DNA of 64,000 nt from Himantopus leucocephalus (GCA_003993805.1 RSEF01000020.1:3050781-3114780); one strand, 5' to 3'; positions 1 to 13,808 are shown, counted from the first letter of the stretch. Notes: generated from the letters alone by a model not told the origin. Translations and numbers: made by a program.

Positions 1-389
1 TTCCTCCTTTGTTCCCTTCTTCTTTGGCCTCATCCCTCAGGACGCTCTGTCACTCACACCCTCACGCCTAGCCAGACACAGGTCTGTAAAACCGTTTCCT
101 CCAGGCTGCCAGGAAAATGGGACGTGCATAGTTTGTTGCAGCTCTGCTGAATTGGTACGGAAAGCATTCCTCAGCCTTGGAGCCTTCAAGTGAGAAACAG
201 GATTTCAAAAGCTAATTTGCTTGTTTTCATAGCACGATCTTAATTCTACAAGGGAAAGAAGATGATCTAATCTAATTTAATTTTGCTCTTTGAGAAGAAG
301 GGAGATCACTTGGCCAGCTGCTGCTCTGAGCAAACATGGAGCGTGCAGGCTACAAGATAAGCTTTGAACTTTATCAAGTCTCTCGGCAG

Positions 390-460
390 TATATGCTAAT
401 GTGTGCTGCTGGGAGATTTCTGAAACTTTTGCCTCTGATTGTGTTAATTAGTGTGCTGCT
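390..460. promoter_or_regulatory. Possible homeodomain/POU-type motif pair
   Basis: Two identical 10-base words, GTGTGCTGCT, lie at 401-410 and 451-460, exactly 50 bases apart. The first is preceded by ATGCTAAT, a POU octamer-like word. The second is preceded by TTAATTA, a homeodomain core. The repetition and spacing are seen directly. Any regulatory role is inference. Confidence 0.2.
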
Positions 461-2361
461 CCAAATGAGCTGTAACTCCCTGTAAAATAAGTGAGAGCTG
501 TTACACACAGGGCTTTCTCTACCCCTCATGCTTTAGTATTTGGGCAGGGTGAACTGTGAGGAGACATATTTGGCCTGATTTGTGAAATCACGGTACTGCT
601 ATCTATTTTTTTTTGGGGGGGTTTTTTAAACTTTAAGCATCATCTCTTCTATTCAAGCTGTTCATTTGTTAGAAGAGGAAAAAGTGTGTGCTCCCATCCC
701 GTGTTTGAAGAGGAAGCCCTTTTCTCCCCAAATATTTGACCTTCTGACACATAAGGTAAGGAAGCATCTCAGAGCTTCAGTGATCATACTAAATTTATCT
801 CTAGACGGTGACAAACTCCCTTGAAAATGAAATCCAATATAATTTATAGCCTCAGGGCTCTTAAACTAATATTCTTCTGAAGCAGATTTGTTGTATTTTT
901 AAATTTGCAGTTTCCAGGTAGAGTAAATTTGCCAGTATGTTAAGATATGGTTTCACATCTATCACTTTTGCAATAGTCTTCCACCTTTCTCCTGCAGGCA
1001 GTGCCTCAGACCCTCCAAACCTTCCATTAACTGGAGTTTGCCATCTCTGCTTCCATCCCTACTGTGCATCCCTGGCGTGAGATCTGGCTTCCCATGAAAT
1101 CTTGAGAGCTGTACTACAAGGTGCATAGTGTTGGCAGGCGTGTGTTTTAGCCATGTACAGTAATATAAAAGTCATACATATTTTTGAAAAACTTGGAGCT
1201 TTGTGGTGATTACCATCTTAGGTTATCTTGCTGATGAGCTCATCAAGCCAAGCTAGCATCTGTGGAATAAGCAGCCTGCCCTCTCTCTTTACTTTTCTTG
1301 ATTTTCTTCCATGCAGTAGTGGTCCAGGCTGGTTGGCAGAGACCTGCCTGACTTCAGAAAAATAAAACTTACCGGGGGTTAAGTTACAGGAATTCTGTCT
1401 GATATTCTTAGATGTACAGCAGAAGTGCGTGACCATTCCAAGAGAAGTCAGTGTTACAGTGCTTGAGAGACTTCGCTGCTGCCCTGTACTGCAACCTGAA
1501 TAAGACACAGGGTGAAAACCAAGAATCTGTGAGATATAATACTGAGTGGGGGTCATAGCGCACAGTCCATTACAGCTGCTTACCCAGGTTGGGGGTTCTG
1601 AGTGTATGAAGTTGGCAACTTCAGTGTGTCTCACTCCCTGCATTCCAGACTTTCTTCTGTCTTCACATCTCTCTTTGCAAACTTGCAGTCTGTTGGGACA
1701 ACAAGCTTAACTTTTTCTTTATTATATGACCTTAAAGATAGTATAATTTCATACATGTGGTTTAAATCAAATAACTGACTTTCTCATCGCCTGTTGTGAG
1801 GTCCTGGCAAGCACAGGTCCAGACTGCAGCTTCACATTTAGTCTCGCCCGTTGCTGAACTTGGTACATCACACGCCTGCAGCGTCTAGGTTACTTTTAGC
1901 CCCCTTAGACATCTCTCTAAGCAAGGAGATCAAAACGTTTAGCTAAAATCCTGGTATTGGCTCAAAGATAAGCGTGAACTGCTCAGAAATCCTTGCTTGG
2001 ATCTAGACACTGCTCTGTGAGAGCCTTTCCGATACAGGTAATACTGAGAATTATTTTGGCTTTCTTATTCTATTAACTATTTCTTTAGATTTCCATTTCC
2101 CTTTGTCTGAGAGAGACTTAAGAAATAGGTGAATCACCAACATCCTCCCTCTAAAATAAAGAGTTCATACCTTCCATATTAAAAATAAAGCATTGCATCG
2201 AGTCCTTCATAAGGACTCCACTCAGTCTCCATCTTTTGTGGAAAAAGAGAAACCACAGACATTTCTACCTGAAATTAACTCTTTGCTCAAATTGAAATCA
2301 GCCTAAGGATTCTCTGCTAGTACTTTTAATTAAAGGAAAGTGACAAACACTATGTGATTTG

Positions 2362-2375
2362 TTTTTTTTTTTTTT
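2362..2375. repeat. T homopolymer
   Basis: A run of about 14 T residues in the upstream intron, followed by CAG. It resembles an acceptor tract, but no open exon follows it. Confidence 0.8.
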
Positions 2376-2960
2376 CAGTCACCCCCTCATTTTTTTAGCT
2401 TTTCAGATGGCAGACTTGATCCTCCCACCTGCTTTTCCTGAATACTTTTTCATTATTCCAAAAGTAATGGCAATAGGTGTTATCTCACTTGATGATAAAT
2501 ACAGATAAAGCTTTCTGAAATTAAGTTCAGATATGAAATCGGAGAAGCATGCATCAGGGTCGTAAACGTGTAACTTGAGAACCTATACAGAATTCAGTGG
2601 GCTGTGGCAAATTTTCTGCAAGCACGAATACTATGCTGTGTGTTTTATGCTCGTACTCCCGTACATCTGCTTGAACTGAGAGGAAGTGATAAAAACCTAT
2701 CAGCCTTAGAGCCCCTTCCATACTTTATTTAATAGGTGTTATTAGGGCACTGACTTAAGTCTTTTTACTCAGTTTACACACACTTACTCCTGGAAATTCG
2801 TTGACTGTGTAGGTGTCTCCCAAGATGTAGCTCTTCCCTTTTGTACCTCTGTCAGTTGGGCGAGCTTTGACTAGAGCTGAGCCGCCTTCTGCATCTATGA
2901 TAGAAGTGTAATTCTGCAGTAGAGTGATTATAGGGCTGTAGAATGTGTACCCCATTTGCA

Positions 2961-3001
2961 ATTAAATGGTTTTTTTCTGCCATTAAATGTTTTTTTCTGC
3001 C
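2961..3001. repeat. Two-copy 20-21 base tandem repeat
   Basis: Two adjacent copies, at 2961-2981 and 2982-3001, share the pattern ATTAAATG, then a T run, then CTGCC. They differ by one base in length. It is a short local duplication with no sign of function. Confidence 0.75.
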
Positions 3002-5820
3002 ATCCTGCAACCTGAGATCCAAACACCAGTCTACATTTTTTTCTTGCTATTTACATCACCACAAATAATAATGTTTTTACAAACCGATTATGTTTTCAAA
3101 AACACCTTCATGATCACCATTTCCTTCATGTATTGTCTCTAATTGAAAGTTTGCTGCAAATATTCTGTTATCCAGGATAGCGTCACGATTTCTATTGTGT
3201 TTGTTTACTTTTAGCTTATATATTGTTAAGGCAGTACAACAGTACCGTGATGGCCACTGCTACACTGATGGCGAAGTGAAATCAAGGAATCCCGGTACAC
3301 AAATAATAAGCTATGCAATCACTTCACACCACCAGAGCTGAGGCTGCGTTGAGAGGGGAAATGTTCAGATGCATAGGTGAAAACTGTAGGTTTGGTAGCC
3401 ATCTTTAGTAATTAGTTCAGGCACGTAAGCTAATTTTTGATTAGCTAAAAGTAAATGGAGAGTTTGGTGCAGAAGTTAAGGAAATGGTTCCAGCTTCAGT
3501 AAACACACCATAAACTGTCTTTTCCGTAGTCTTTTTCACTGCAGCTTTAGTTCAGAATACTTAGCAGTTCAAAGTACTTAGCTCTAAAAATCCCATAATG
3601 AACATTAAATATTTTTTTTTCCGTGATACTGGTATAACTGCAACAGCAGTCAATCAACATTACAGTAGTGCCATCTTATTGAATTTCTGCCAGGAATGTA
3701 AATGAGAAACCATTCTGTTTTAAAAGCTTCAACTAATATAATTAATTGCATTCATTTTCAAGGTGATGTCTTGCTTGTTTGGGGGAACGAGCAGTAGGGA
3801 ATAAAAAAAAATGGAAATTTCATCAGTGATTACAAAAGAGATAGTGATTTACTAATTGCCTTTTGCAGTTTTCCTGACAGTTTGTATTTCTTACCAGTGA
3901 AACAATCTGCCTCAAGTCACTGAAAACATTTGAGTATTGAGCGATTAGGGTAAGTATAATACAAGTAATTGTTTAGTTGTGAATTTGTTGTTTTCTTTCA
4001 TGGGACACTAGATCCGTCTCCTGTGTTTTGTAGCAAGGGTGGCTGTTTACCCTGTGACCCCTGTGCTTTAGATAAAAACACGTTCTGAAGACCTTAAGTG
4101 AGATTTCAGCAGAGCAGAATCTATTTGGGAGCAACAGAGCCCCGTTGGCACCTGTGCTCTCACGGTTTCAGCTCCAGGAAATATTAAAAAGCAGTGTTTT
4201 AAATCAATTGAACAAAGGGACTATGGGCTGCTGCAGATTCTGTGTGTCCTCAGTCTCCCTCAAATTAAATGAACGGGATTGGACTTAGTTGTGTCATTCA
4301 GCTGCGCGATCCCTAGTAGGGCAGCAGGTCACCTACAGGGGTGACTCCTGGTTCCTTTCTTGCTTTACTGCTGTGAAGTTTCGTTGTGTCCTGGAGCCAG
4401 TATATGATTGTCTAAGCTTGTGTAGAAGCAGATGTTTACCCTGAAATTAGAGGTTATAATGCTGAGCGTTTAAGGGAGACACTCCTTTTATAAGATCGTA
4501 AATGCGGCTGGATCTCCCCCTCTCCAGTTCAAAGCTGGGAACCTGGCTTCAGTTTTACAAGGCAAATTTTAAAAGGAAAAACCTTCAGGATTGGAGAACC
4601 CTGCAAACAGATGTGATAGGACATTCAGGAATGTTTTTTAAAGTTATTTGAGCTTTGATACAAAATATATTTGTACTTCTCACAGTTATACTTCTTTTAG
4701 ATGTAAATATTATGCATTTCATACCTGTAGGAAGCCACCTGTGATACGGCTCTGTACGTCCAGCATAGCACCTACGTAGATGAAGGGCACAAGAGTTTGG
4801 TTTGAATCACAGAGTCTGTATTACAGAAGAAATACACCATCACACAGAAACTGTGTCTATACAGTGCGGTTCAGTCTCTGTATCGCCTAATTCTATACAT
4901 CAAGATGAGACTGGGCGGTCCCACCAATTTCTTTATTTCTGGGGGAGGGGAAACTGGACCAAAAGGAAGCTGTGGTTTTCACCAAATCTTCTGTTGCTGA
5001 AGCAGAGCTGGGGAACCCTTGGCTAGTGGACCAGGGCTGCCCGGTGTGCTCAAATGCATCTCTAGCTCTTAGCGGAGATACAGCTGCTGTCACCAACTGC
5101 TTAATAACAGTATTCTTAGGTTTCTTCCCCCTTATTTCGCAGTAGCAATTTAGAAAAACTAAAAATTATCAGTTAGAATTTAGAAAGATTGGAAAAATCT
5201 TTTTGCTTTTATTTTTTTAAGTATTCTAAATCATACTTTAACTAAAGAGATAAGCAACTTTTGAGGGTTTTGGCATAGTAGGAGGGCCTCCTAATGCTTC
5301 GTCCCTAATAATTAAGAGGGAATAAAATGTTAGGATGATTTTTTTTTAGTTTATGGAAATGAAGTTTTTGGGAGACAGGAATCAGTCTCCTGTTTAAGAT
5401 CTCGTTGCTAATGTAGGCCAAGAAAAAGCAAACAAATGAGTAATATACATCACTTGTGTTGAAGCTGGTAACTGAGGTAAGAAATAAAGTAACTTGCCTT
5501 TTGCAAGTTGTCAGCTTCCCTGGCAAAAAATTATTTGAGGGTTGGGGTCAGAACCTACTTCTGCTGAACCTTAAGCATGAAAAGGTTTCTTCCTAATAAT
5601 CCGGAGACCAAAATCTAAAAAAAGAGGTTTGGTTTTTTTTTGTACTTGACAGGTATATTACTGAGTTGCATGGGCTATTAGCATGTCGTATCAATGTACC
5701 ATTTGTAAGGTATAAACAAGTATTCAAGAAAAAAGGCAATAAATAACATAGGTGACAAGAATCTAATCCTTTGTACGTACAAGTGGAATTAGTGTCTCTG
5801 CAATGATGGGTTTTATTCCA

Positions 5821-5910
5821 GAGCCCGGTGCGCCTGAGCTGGGAGCGGGGAGAGGACGATGATCACTTCCCTGACTGCAACCGTACCACGTGAGCGGGGC
5901 TCAGTCGCGG
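5821..5910. promoter_or_regulatory. Short CpG-rich cluster in an AT-rich intron
   Basis: About nine CpG dinucleotides fall within 90 bases, including a CACGTG E-box palindrome at 5887-5892. The flanking intron is AT-rich and CpG-poor. The cluster is too short to be a standard CpG island. It could be an intronic regulatory element or a remnant of a GC-rich repeat. Confidence 0.25.
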
Positions 5911-8249
5911 CAATAATTTCTGCCATTTTCCTCCTCTCCCTCTGGTATATCCTCACTGGCAGCGTGCGGATAACTTGTTAAATTAATCTGTACAATGAAG
6001 TGTTTGATTCTGTTGGATTCTGTAGAAAAACATATTGAACGTAGATTGAATCATGGAGGTGAAGGCTGGAGCAGGTGTCTGACACCTGTGGGTTCCTTCA
6101 GGCATTTCTGAGTTTCACATACAAACAGAAAAGGTGTCGACTTTGTGACCCGAGTGAATTGGCAGATTTGGATACACGAGCCTGTGGATTCAGTGAGGCA
6201 GAGCCCTGCTGATGCCAGCAGTAACCCGGTTCCAGGGTGCTTAACAAACCACAACAGGAGCCTCTAAAACTTATCAGTAGATAAACAGAAAGCATCAGAA
6301 GCTGAATAAACAATAAAGGATTGGACAGCCTATGGAAAAAGATCACAAATGATGCTTGCTGGTTCACTGAGACTCAAATCATTTCCCTGTACCCAATTCT
6401 ATTTGGGAATGAGTAAGTAAATATTTTGTACTGCAAGACTGGTTGTTTCTCTAGTTGACAGTTGTGTTTGTTTTTTTTTTCCCCCTGAAATACTTTTTTC
6501 TAAGTAAAATCAATGCAAAAGAGAAGACGAACCCAGAAGTAATGAGATGGTAAATGAAGTTGCCCTTGATAAGCGTGTGCCAGGTCTACCTCTCTCGCTG
6601 CTGTTAAGAGTGATGTGATTCGCCATTTCTGTGATGGTTTTGGAATTATCCAGCGGTACTTTACAGGCTGGTTCTGTTGTACATTTGCTTCCCTGTCCCT
6701 TTGTTCGCCTGCTATTCTTGAGGGTGTATGGGGCAGGAGGGAGTGAAATGGAAGTAGCTCCTTCTCCCTTGTGTTACAAGCTCATGCATTGCCCCATCAC
6801 TTCGTAAGTGGTGGCAGAAATCTAAAACTGCTTGGAACACCCCTTCGACTCTGACTTCAGCGCTTGCTCTTTTTAATCCCAGTAGTTGTTAGGAGCATTT
6901 AAAGCCCCTGAGCCCAGTTGAGTTAACTGTTGTGACTGTCGCCCAGTTGTTTTTCTTTCCTGCCCAAATGAGATGTCTCCCCTGAAAATAATATGAGCCT
7001 TGGATGCAGGAGGCACAGCTTTCAAATGTTAAACCAGATGGCAATTATCCTGAATTAGGCTCTCATTTGCAATGCTCCCAGTTTTTGGAGTTTTTTTTTT
7101 TTTTTAAAAAAAGCATTTGTGATTACTGTGGTTTGACATTTACAGACTTGTTTGCTTTTTAACTGGTTGCTAAAGGCATGTACTGTTTCTCTGTACTGTG
7201 TTGGAAAGGCAGTGGGATCTTCCTGGGGACAGCCCAGTGGCACAGAGGGACAGGAGGGCCCTGGCTTGCTTCTCATCTGTATGGAGCATTAATGGGCCAG
7301 TACATACGAGGAGACTATGTGACCTTTTTTCCCAGTCAGACAATCTATGTTATTTCCCTTTAAATGCCATATTTGCCGTATACTATATTTCTCTGGTTTT
7401 GGAGCTTTTTTAAAAAATTGTATGTAGAGTTAGAACACAATACCTAGAGTATAAGTTAGATGCTTTGATGTCTCCCCTCCTTCAGACAGGAGATACTGTT
7501 CTTGTAGTAAATTTGAAGATGCAGAACAATTTTATTTTTATTTTGTAGTGTTTCAAAACAAAATTGATATTTGATCAATAAGAAGAGTAATGTGGATTTT
7601 TGAAATGTGAATACTGATTTCTGAAATACAAAAATCTGGGGGATTCTTGTATAATTTCTCTGCAACAAAGGAAGTCAGCTCCACTGGATCAGGAAAACAT
7701 GGAAGTTGCTGCCTCCACAGAATCGTTCTGCCTTTGATAGTTGCTCTGTGATCAGTTTGGGGTTTGGACTGCTGCAAAGCAAAAACTAAATGATCGGGAC
7801 TGTTTCATTCCAATGCCTTCAGGATGATTTTTCCAGTTTGTAAAACTCACAGATATGTCTACGTATGTTCTGATGTGTAAGCTCACTTTACTTTTCATGT
7901 CCTGGCACAACCCCTGAGAAGACATTTGAAGAGCAGGGTGATACCAGGTGATGGTTACTCTGAAAATGTCTGAGGAAGTGGGAGTTTTGTTGCCTAGATC
8001 CAGGTTTGCTATTCAGATGACTTTGTTTTGGTTTTTTTTCTAATCTTCCTAAGAAAAGCTTCCACTATCTCCATTGATTTCCAGGGGTAACTATTGAGTT
8101 TCTTATTCTATGCAAGGAAATAATCTGCAAATTTTGGGAACCACATCTGGCAGGGGAGCATTTAAAATGAGCATTGCCATTTATTATTCAAGGTGATGAG
8201 CAATTCTCAGCTTTCTTTCAGTGTCTTGCTAAAACAAAGACTGTCAAGC

Positions 8250-8255
8250 AAAAAA

Positions 8256-8285
<30 letters not shown>
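8250..8285. repeat. A-rich low-complexity tract
   Basis: A 36-base run of A interrupted only by two single G residues. It could be the tail of a decayed retroposon, but the sequence just upstream is not recognisable as any element I know. Confidence 0.85.
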
Positions 8286-8286
<1 letters not shown>

Positions 8287-10646
8287 TAGCTCCTGAAATA
8301 GGAGAACTTCTCTGAATAGTTCATCGAATCTTGTTCCTTTTGAGGACAAGCTAAACTCTGCTTTGTTGAAGTAACGTGGTCACCAACCCCATTTTTTGTA
8401 CCTACCATTCCAGAGAGGTGGTGTTATCTCTGAGATACATGTTACCTATCAGAGAGATCAAATATATCTACTAATATATCTACCAAAGTCAACTTCATTG
8501 TTATTTATAAGCTTGCAAAAACAATCTTGAATGAGAGAAATCTTAAATAAAAGCACCCTGTTTCTACCTTCTACTTTTAATTATTTCTTTTAATGATCGA
8601 CTCAGCATTTGCTTTCACTTACAGTCGGGAAGAGGAGATGATGAATAGGAGGTAACAAAATTTCTTTTCAGCTGATGTGGAAGCCCATCTTGTATATCAG
8701 AAATTAATAAAGGGCTGATGATAAACATGTGATTTTTTTTTTTAAATGTTGCATTCCAGTGCTGAATATGCAGAATATAATCAACAGTTTCATTTAATAT
8801 TTTGAGGCAGTTATGAGAACTTTATCAATTCAAAAATCTCATCATTTACAGAGAAATTTGAGCAAGTGCTCAAGGGATTCAGGAACTTAAATTGCATTTT
8901 CACAGATGACTCAATGTTTTGAAACCTAAGTCCTGTTGGTATGCTTTCTTTGTCTCTGGTACTTTGGAGAATGTTACATATAAAGTATTCATTTGTAGCT
9001 GTAGACTGTTGTAAGTATGTGTAATAAGATACTGAATATTTCTAATGTAAGTCCTATACGTAGGAGTAGGAGACCGCTGACAGGTTTCCTATGTCACAGT
9101 GAGTGAGCTGGTGACAGGATCAAAACGTTCAAAGGTGCAGATCAAAATTTTAAAACAGGAGATGGGAAGTTGTGAAAAGGTGGTACTCTTCTTCCAGATT
9201 CTCTCCTTATCCAGATGTAAAGTGAGAGACTAAATGCAAGAGGAAATCAGCTGTTGAATTTATTCTTGAATCGAGTTGGATTGAGTAGGTAACAGAAAAA
9301 GTGGAGTTGTTCTTGTGTAAAAGTGATGATAAAAGAATAATGAGCATAACCTGAAGTAGGAGAAGGAATTGCATCATCTTCTGGGAACAAAGGTTGATAT
9401 TTGTATACATGAAAGAAACTAATTAGAAATATTTATGGAGGAGGAATTAATTGGAGATCTGAAATTGATGTGTGAGCTGGGCTTAAATACGTATTTCACC
9501 TCTTTGCTGTATAGCAAATTGTCAAAATGGTAACTCCTAGAATTGGCCTGTGGAATTTCTTACAAGGATATGACTAGGAAGTCTGTAGCAAGATGCTGAA
9601 AATACAGACTTAAGGTTTTGTGTAAAGGTTACTTATAATCAAAGGAATAAAAAAGCTTAGAAGTTGTTCCAGCGTAGAGGTTAGGACAATATGTGATTTG
9701 GGAGTTCTAGATAAATGTAAGGCAATGAAGCTGTAAAAGCTGACAACAAAGGGAATATAAGTAATCATACAGTTTAAAAAAAAAGGGGCAATAATAGAGA
9801 AAAGGGTTATAAAGGATAAAGCTGATGCCTTTAATGCATTGGTCAGCAGCATTAAAAGCACAATAAAATGCAAACAAACTGTGGAATGAACGAGTGAAAA
9901 TGCTAGCTGTCTCGTCAGGGCTGCTGGGGTGACTGCGGTAAGGGGAACTCACCCTATTAAGGAAAGGCTGTTAGAAAAGAGGTAAGGATACAGCAAAGGT
10001 CAAACTGGAATGGTCTGGGGTCCTGAGGATCTAAAAGTATTAAGGGAGGTTGGAAAAATATAGGTTTAATAACCTTTAGAAAACAGAGGTAGGAAAAGCG
10101 ATTAACAGGGGGCATCATTGAATTACAAAGATGTTCTGCTGGGAATGAAATGGGCAGATGCTACTGGAGTATCTGAGCTGGTGACACGTTTCAGAACAAG
10201 GCATTGTGAACTAGAAGGGAGAGAGGACTATGCACATTAATCACAAGTCCTTGGAATAAAGAGAAATACATCAAACGGAGACTTTCAAGGAGAAGAGTAG
10301 GGTAAATGCTCTAAGTGCTTCTAAAACATTAGCGAAGCTGTAGCTTTCAGCGTGGGGAGGCAGAGGGAAGTGGCTTTCCACCAGCTTTTTACTCCATAAA
10401 AAATTCCCAGACTTTCTTTGCAAAAGTGTTTTATACATCTAAAATCTTCTCTAGTTGGAATAGTGTTGGAGAGTGGAGGCTTTAAGGTTCATGTGGTTAC
10501 TGGGATCGTTACTGAAAATCCGGGCTGAAGAGGGGAGAGAGACTCTGAAGTTATAATTAAAAATGAGCATCACTTTAATGTTGCTGTTAAACTGGACCTT
10601 CCCGCGAAAGTTTCTGTGCGGTAGCTCTAGAGGTGTAGCGTTCTTT

Positions 10647-10969
10647 ACATTTTCCTAGTAGAAGCTGTTCTGAAGACACAGGCATCCCAGTCAAAAAGGT
10701 GCTTCTGCAAATGGACTTCTGTAAACACGCCAGATTGAGCCTGGCGCAGCGTCTGCAGTACTAGGCAGTGGGCTTCTGTAACAACCNACATTTTCCTAGT
10801 AGAAGCTGTTCTGAAGACACAGGCATCCCAGACAAAAAGGTGCTTCTGCAAATGGACTTCTGCAAACATGCCAGATTGAGCCTGGCGCAGCGTCTGCGGT
10901 ACTAAGCAGTGGGCTTCTGTAACAACTNGCAGCGTCTGCAGTACTAGGCAGTGGGCTTCTGTAACAACC
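10647..10969. repeat. Tandem 140-base duplication with a 41-base third partial copy, split by single Ns
   Basis: Copy one is 10647-10786, copy two is 10788-10927, and a 41-base third piece is 10929-10969. Single N characters at 10787 and 10928 separate them. Copies one and two differ at about six sites. The third piece is identical to the last 41 bases of copy one. A single N exactly at each repeat boundary suggests that an assembler abutted overlapping contig ends or alternative alleles. A real tandem array that was only partly resolved is also possible. Confidence 0.85.
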
Positions 10970-12122
10970 GTATGTCATCTTTCTAAAAAGGCTACAGAAG
11001 GATTCATTCTCTGGGAGAATAAAAATTTCTAGAGGAATGTACTCCTTTCAATTTAAGATGAATGAAATCAAAAGTGAAACTTTATTGCCTGAATTTAATT
11101 TCCAGCTGTCCTACTCGTCAGTCCCAGCTCTCCAGTGCTTAGGGGTTCGCGTAGTAGTGACAGCGCTCCAGTATGCGCTGTAGTCCCGTTGTTGTAGTCA
11201 GCCTTGCCCAGCTACAGAACTCGGCTGCGTCTGTTGCCTACATTTCTTTATTAAGGAAATACGATACGCAACACTGGACTAGTGACAAAAATAATATACA
11301 GTAGGGCTGAAGGCAAAGAACCGAAACCGAGTTTCCTTCAGTATACATGGTATCGTATGTGGTACTATTGTGTTTTTCTGGTCTCTAATATCTTTTTAAT
11401 TGACTGCTTTAATTGTACATTAAGCATCCGTTTAGACTACAGTCATAGTCACAGCAATGCATTTGGTACGTTCTGTAGATCCTAAACATTACATTTGGCC
11501 AGTCCGTGTGTTCTTCCTGAAGTGGAGGAGTATTTTGTGGATTTTGGGTGCTAGTTTAACGAAGAGACATTCTGCTCGTTAGCTTGTCTAGATGCTTATT
11601 GTTTATATGTCAAATTTTTCAACACTTCACTCTACAGATGATGTCTTTCAGGCTGTGAAGACATTGCTTTGTCCTGAAGGAGTGATAGTTGTTTGTCTTG
11701 GTGGATAAGAATTAACATAAGGATCTTGATAAACAGTAAATAGAACAAAGTCATAAATATTGATTCTGTCATAAAAAACCTTTATTTTTTTTTAACATGT
11801 TTCCAAACATTCTTGCAGGCAAAAAGTAAATACTTAAGCATTCTTTTTGTTCATGAAACTGTCAGTTTTCCCAGAATGTGTGCTTCAGATTCCCATATTG
11901 TTTTTGACATCTGTACACAAGAATGCAATTACTACACCGTAAAATTTTCTGGTAATATTTGAGAGCAGAGAAAAATCTGTCTGACCCTGTTCTTTGTTGG
12001 ATACTAGTGGTGGGAATGTCCCTCCTTTTCCATCTGTTTGTCCTGACTAGCCCACATACGTTTGAATATTTTATCAGTTCTCTTGAAATGACTCCAGTGG
12101 CAAGTATTCCAGCATTTCTCAC

Positions 12123-12222
12123 NNNNNNNNNNNNNNNNNNNNNNNNNNNNNNNNNNNNNNNNNNNNNNNNNNNNNNNNNNNNNNNNNNNNNNNNNNNNNN
12201 NNNNNNNNNNNNNNNNNNNNNN
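12123..12222. other. Assembly gap (100 N)
   Basis: Exactly 100 N characters, the usual placeholder for a gap of unknown size. The flanks are AT-rich intron with no recognised repeat on either side. Any open frame drawn through it is meaningless. Confidence 0.99.
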
Positions 12223-13764
12223 GGGTTGTAACAAGATAGAGATTTTTATTTTTAAAGTAAGTACCGTATTTGAAAACAAAGCTGAGGCATGCATAATAAG
12301 TAGCGATTACCTTTTCAGGAAAGTCTTTACTGGCCACTACCTCTGAACTTCTTTATTGTTGGTATTCCATCCTAAGAGAGTTTTTTAGCATCTAATCATA
12401 AATGATGCGCATTACACCAAGTAGTTGTATATCTTCACCTTAAAAATTTGACTTTTTTTTTCTAGAGGGCATATACAGAGGCTGCTTACTGAAATACTGC
12501 CATTTCTGTGAGAGAGAGGGGCATTTGGCAGCAGTTTATGCCACAGGTTAAATCAGGTGAGGAAGATATTTGGTATTCTGCTGAATCCTTTAGCCTTCTT
12601 GAACGGCATTTGCGAGAGGCTTTGAAGAGAGGCTTACTAATGTCCCCACAACTCATTTCTGCGGGCCTTCCCTTTCAAGGCTTATCTGTAATAAACCTCT
12701 TGGGTGCTAAGAACAAGATTTGCTATGTCTTTAAGTGGAGATATTATATTGAATTATGGCCATTCCCCCTATTTTGTTTATTTGCCCATTTAATAACCTA
12801 AACTTTATTAAGTGTTTAAATCAATTGCCTGCATTTTACCAAAGTGTGAAGGTAGGATTGATAGGATAAATAGTTGTCAGGCTACTGGAATTAAAAAGCA
12901 ACAAAACCTGTTCAGTTTTCAGGTTTTAGTGTGCATTTCATCGGTTTTAAAAGGTGATGATGTAATGAAGAAGGTATAATTAAAGTTGTAGAGAATTCTC
13001 GTCTGCTGTTTATGGAGAATTATATGTTTATGATTACAAGATGCCTTTACCTGATAGACTGCTATAGCTCCATTGTTAATGGTCCCTTTTTTTATAGCAC
13101 TGCCAAACAATTTATACCATATTTATAAATAATGGAATAAGGACACTCTCGAAGTATACTACGGCACTGACCTTAGCAACATTGAAGGCTGGCAATGAAT
13201 CTATTAAAATGTTTTTCAGTGCTGAGATTTATAGAATTGTTTCTGATTCTACAGCACACGCCATTTTGTGTTTCTCAGTGAACCTGGGCTTCCAGCTGTG
13301 GCAAACGATCATTTATTAAAGAAATGTTTTCAAAATGTGGGAAGAAAATTCTAGAAATAACTGTGGAGCCTAGAGATAAGCGTGAGGTACGCAGAACACT
13401 TGCCAGATGGCTGTAACTTTAGAGCAATGGCTTTCTTCTGAGATTTGACGAACAGTGATTTCTGCTTTTGTAGATTCAAATCTGAGTTTGTTGGTGAAGA
13501 GGAAAAGGTGATTTGATGGCTGATGCTATTCCAGCAGACATCAGTTGCAAATGTTCTTCATCTGATTTGTAAGGAGGGAATGACTGTGCTCTGGAGATGC
13601 AGGTGGAAAACGACACTGGACATCATCTTGCACCACCGAAGCGAGAAGTTTTGTCATGAAACTTCGTGATGTACTGTGCAGTTCCTATTATAGACTAGGA
13701 CTGTTGGATGTCAGTGCTTTCAGGAACTGTCTGATCCAACGTTTAGAACAAGCTTTTGGGGCAT

Positions 13765-13808
13765 CTTGAAGTGTAGTTACTGTAGCCTTGAAGTGTAGTC
13801 ACTGCTGC
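13765..13808. repeat. Two-copy 22-base tandem repeat
   Basis: Two adjacent imperfect copies contain the shared core TTGAAGTGTAGT followed by ACTG, with a period of 22 bases. It is a small local duplication in the upstream intron. Confidence 0.7.

Noticed and set aside
1218..1643. Minus-strand open frame of 141 codons in the upstream intron
   Set aside because: No recognisable domain, no splice or promoter context, and a length consistent with chance.
9095..9130. MIR-core-like phrase (GAGTGAGCTGGTGACAGGAT)
   Set aside because: Similarity is limited to about 20 bases with no flanking MIR structure, so it cannot be separated from chance by eye.
11959..12337. Open frames running through the 100-N gap
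   Set aside because: They exist only because N codons are read as open; the underlying sequence is unknown.
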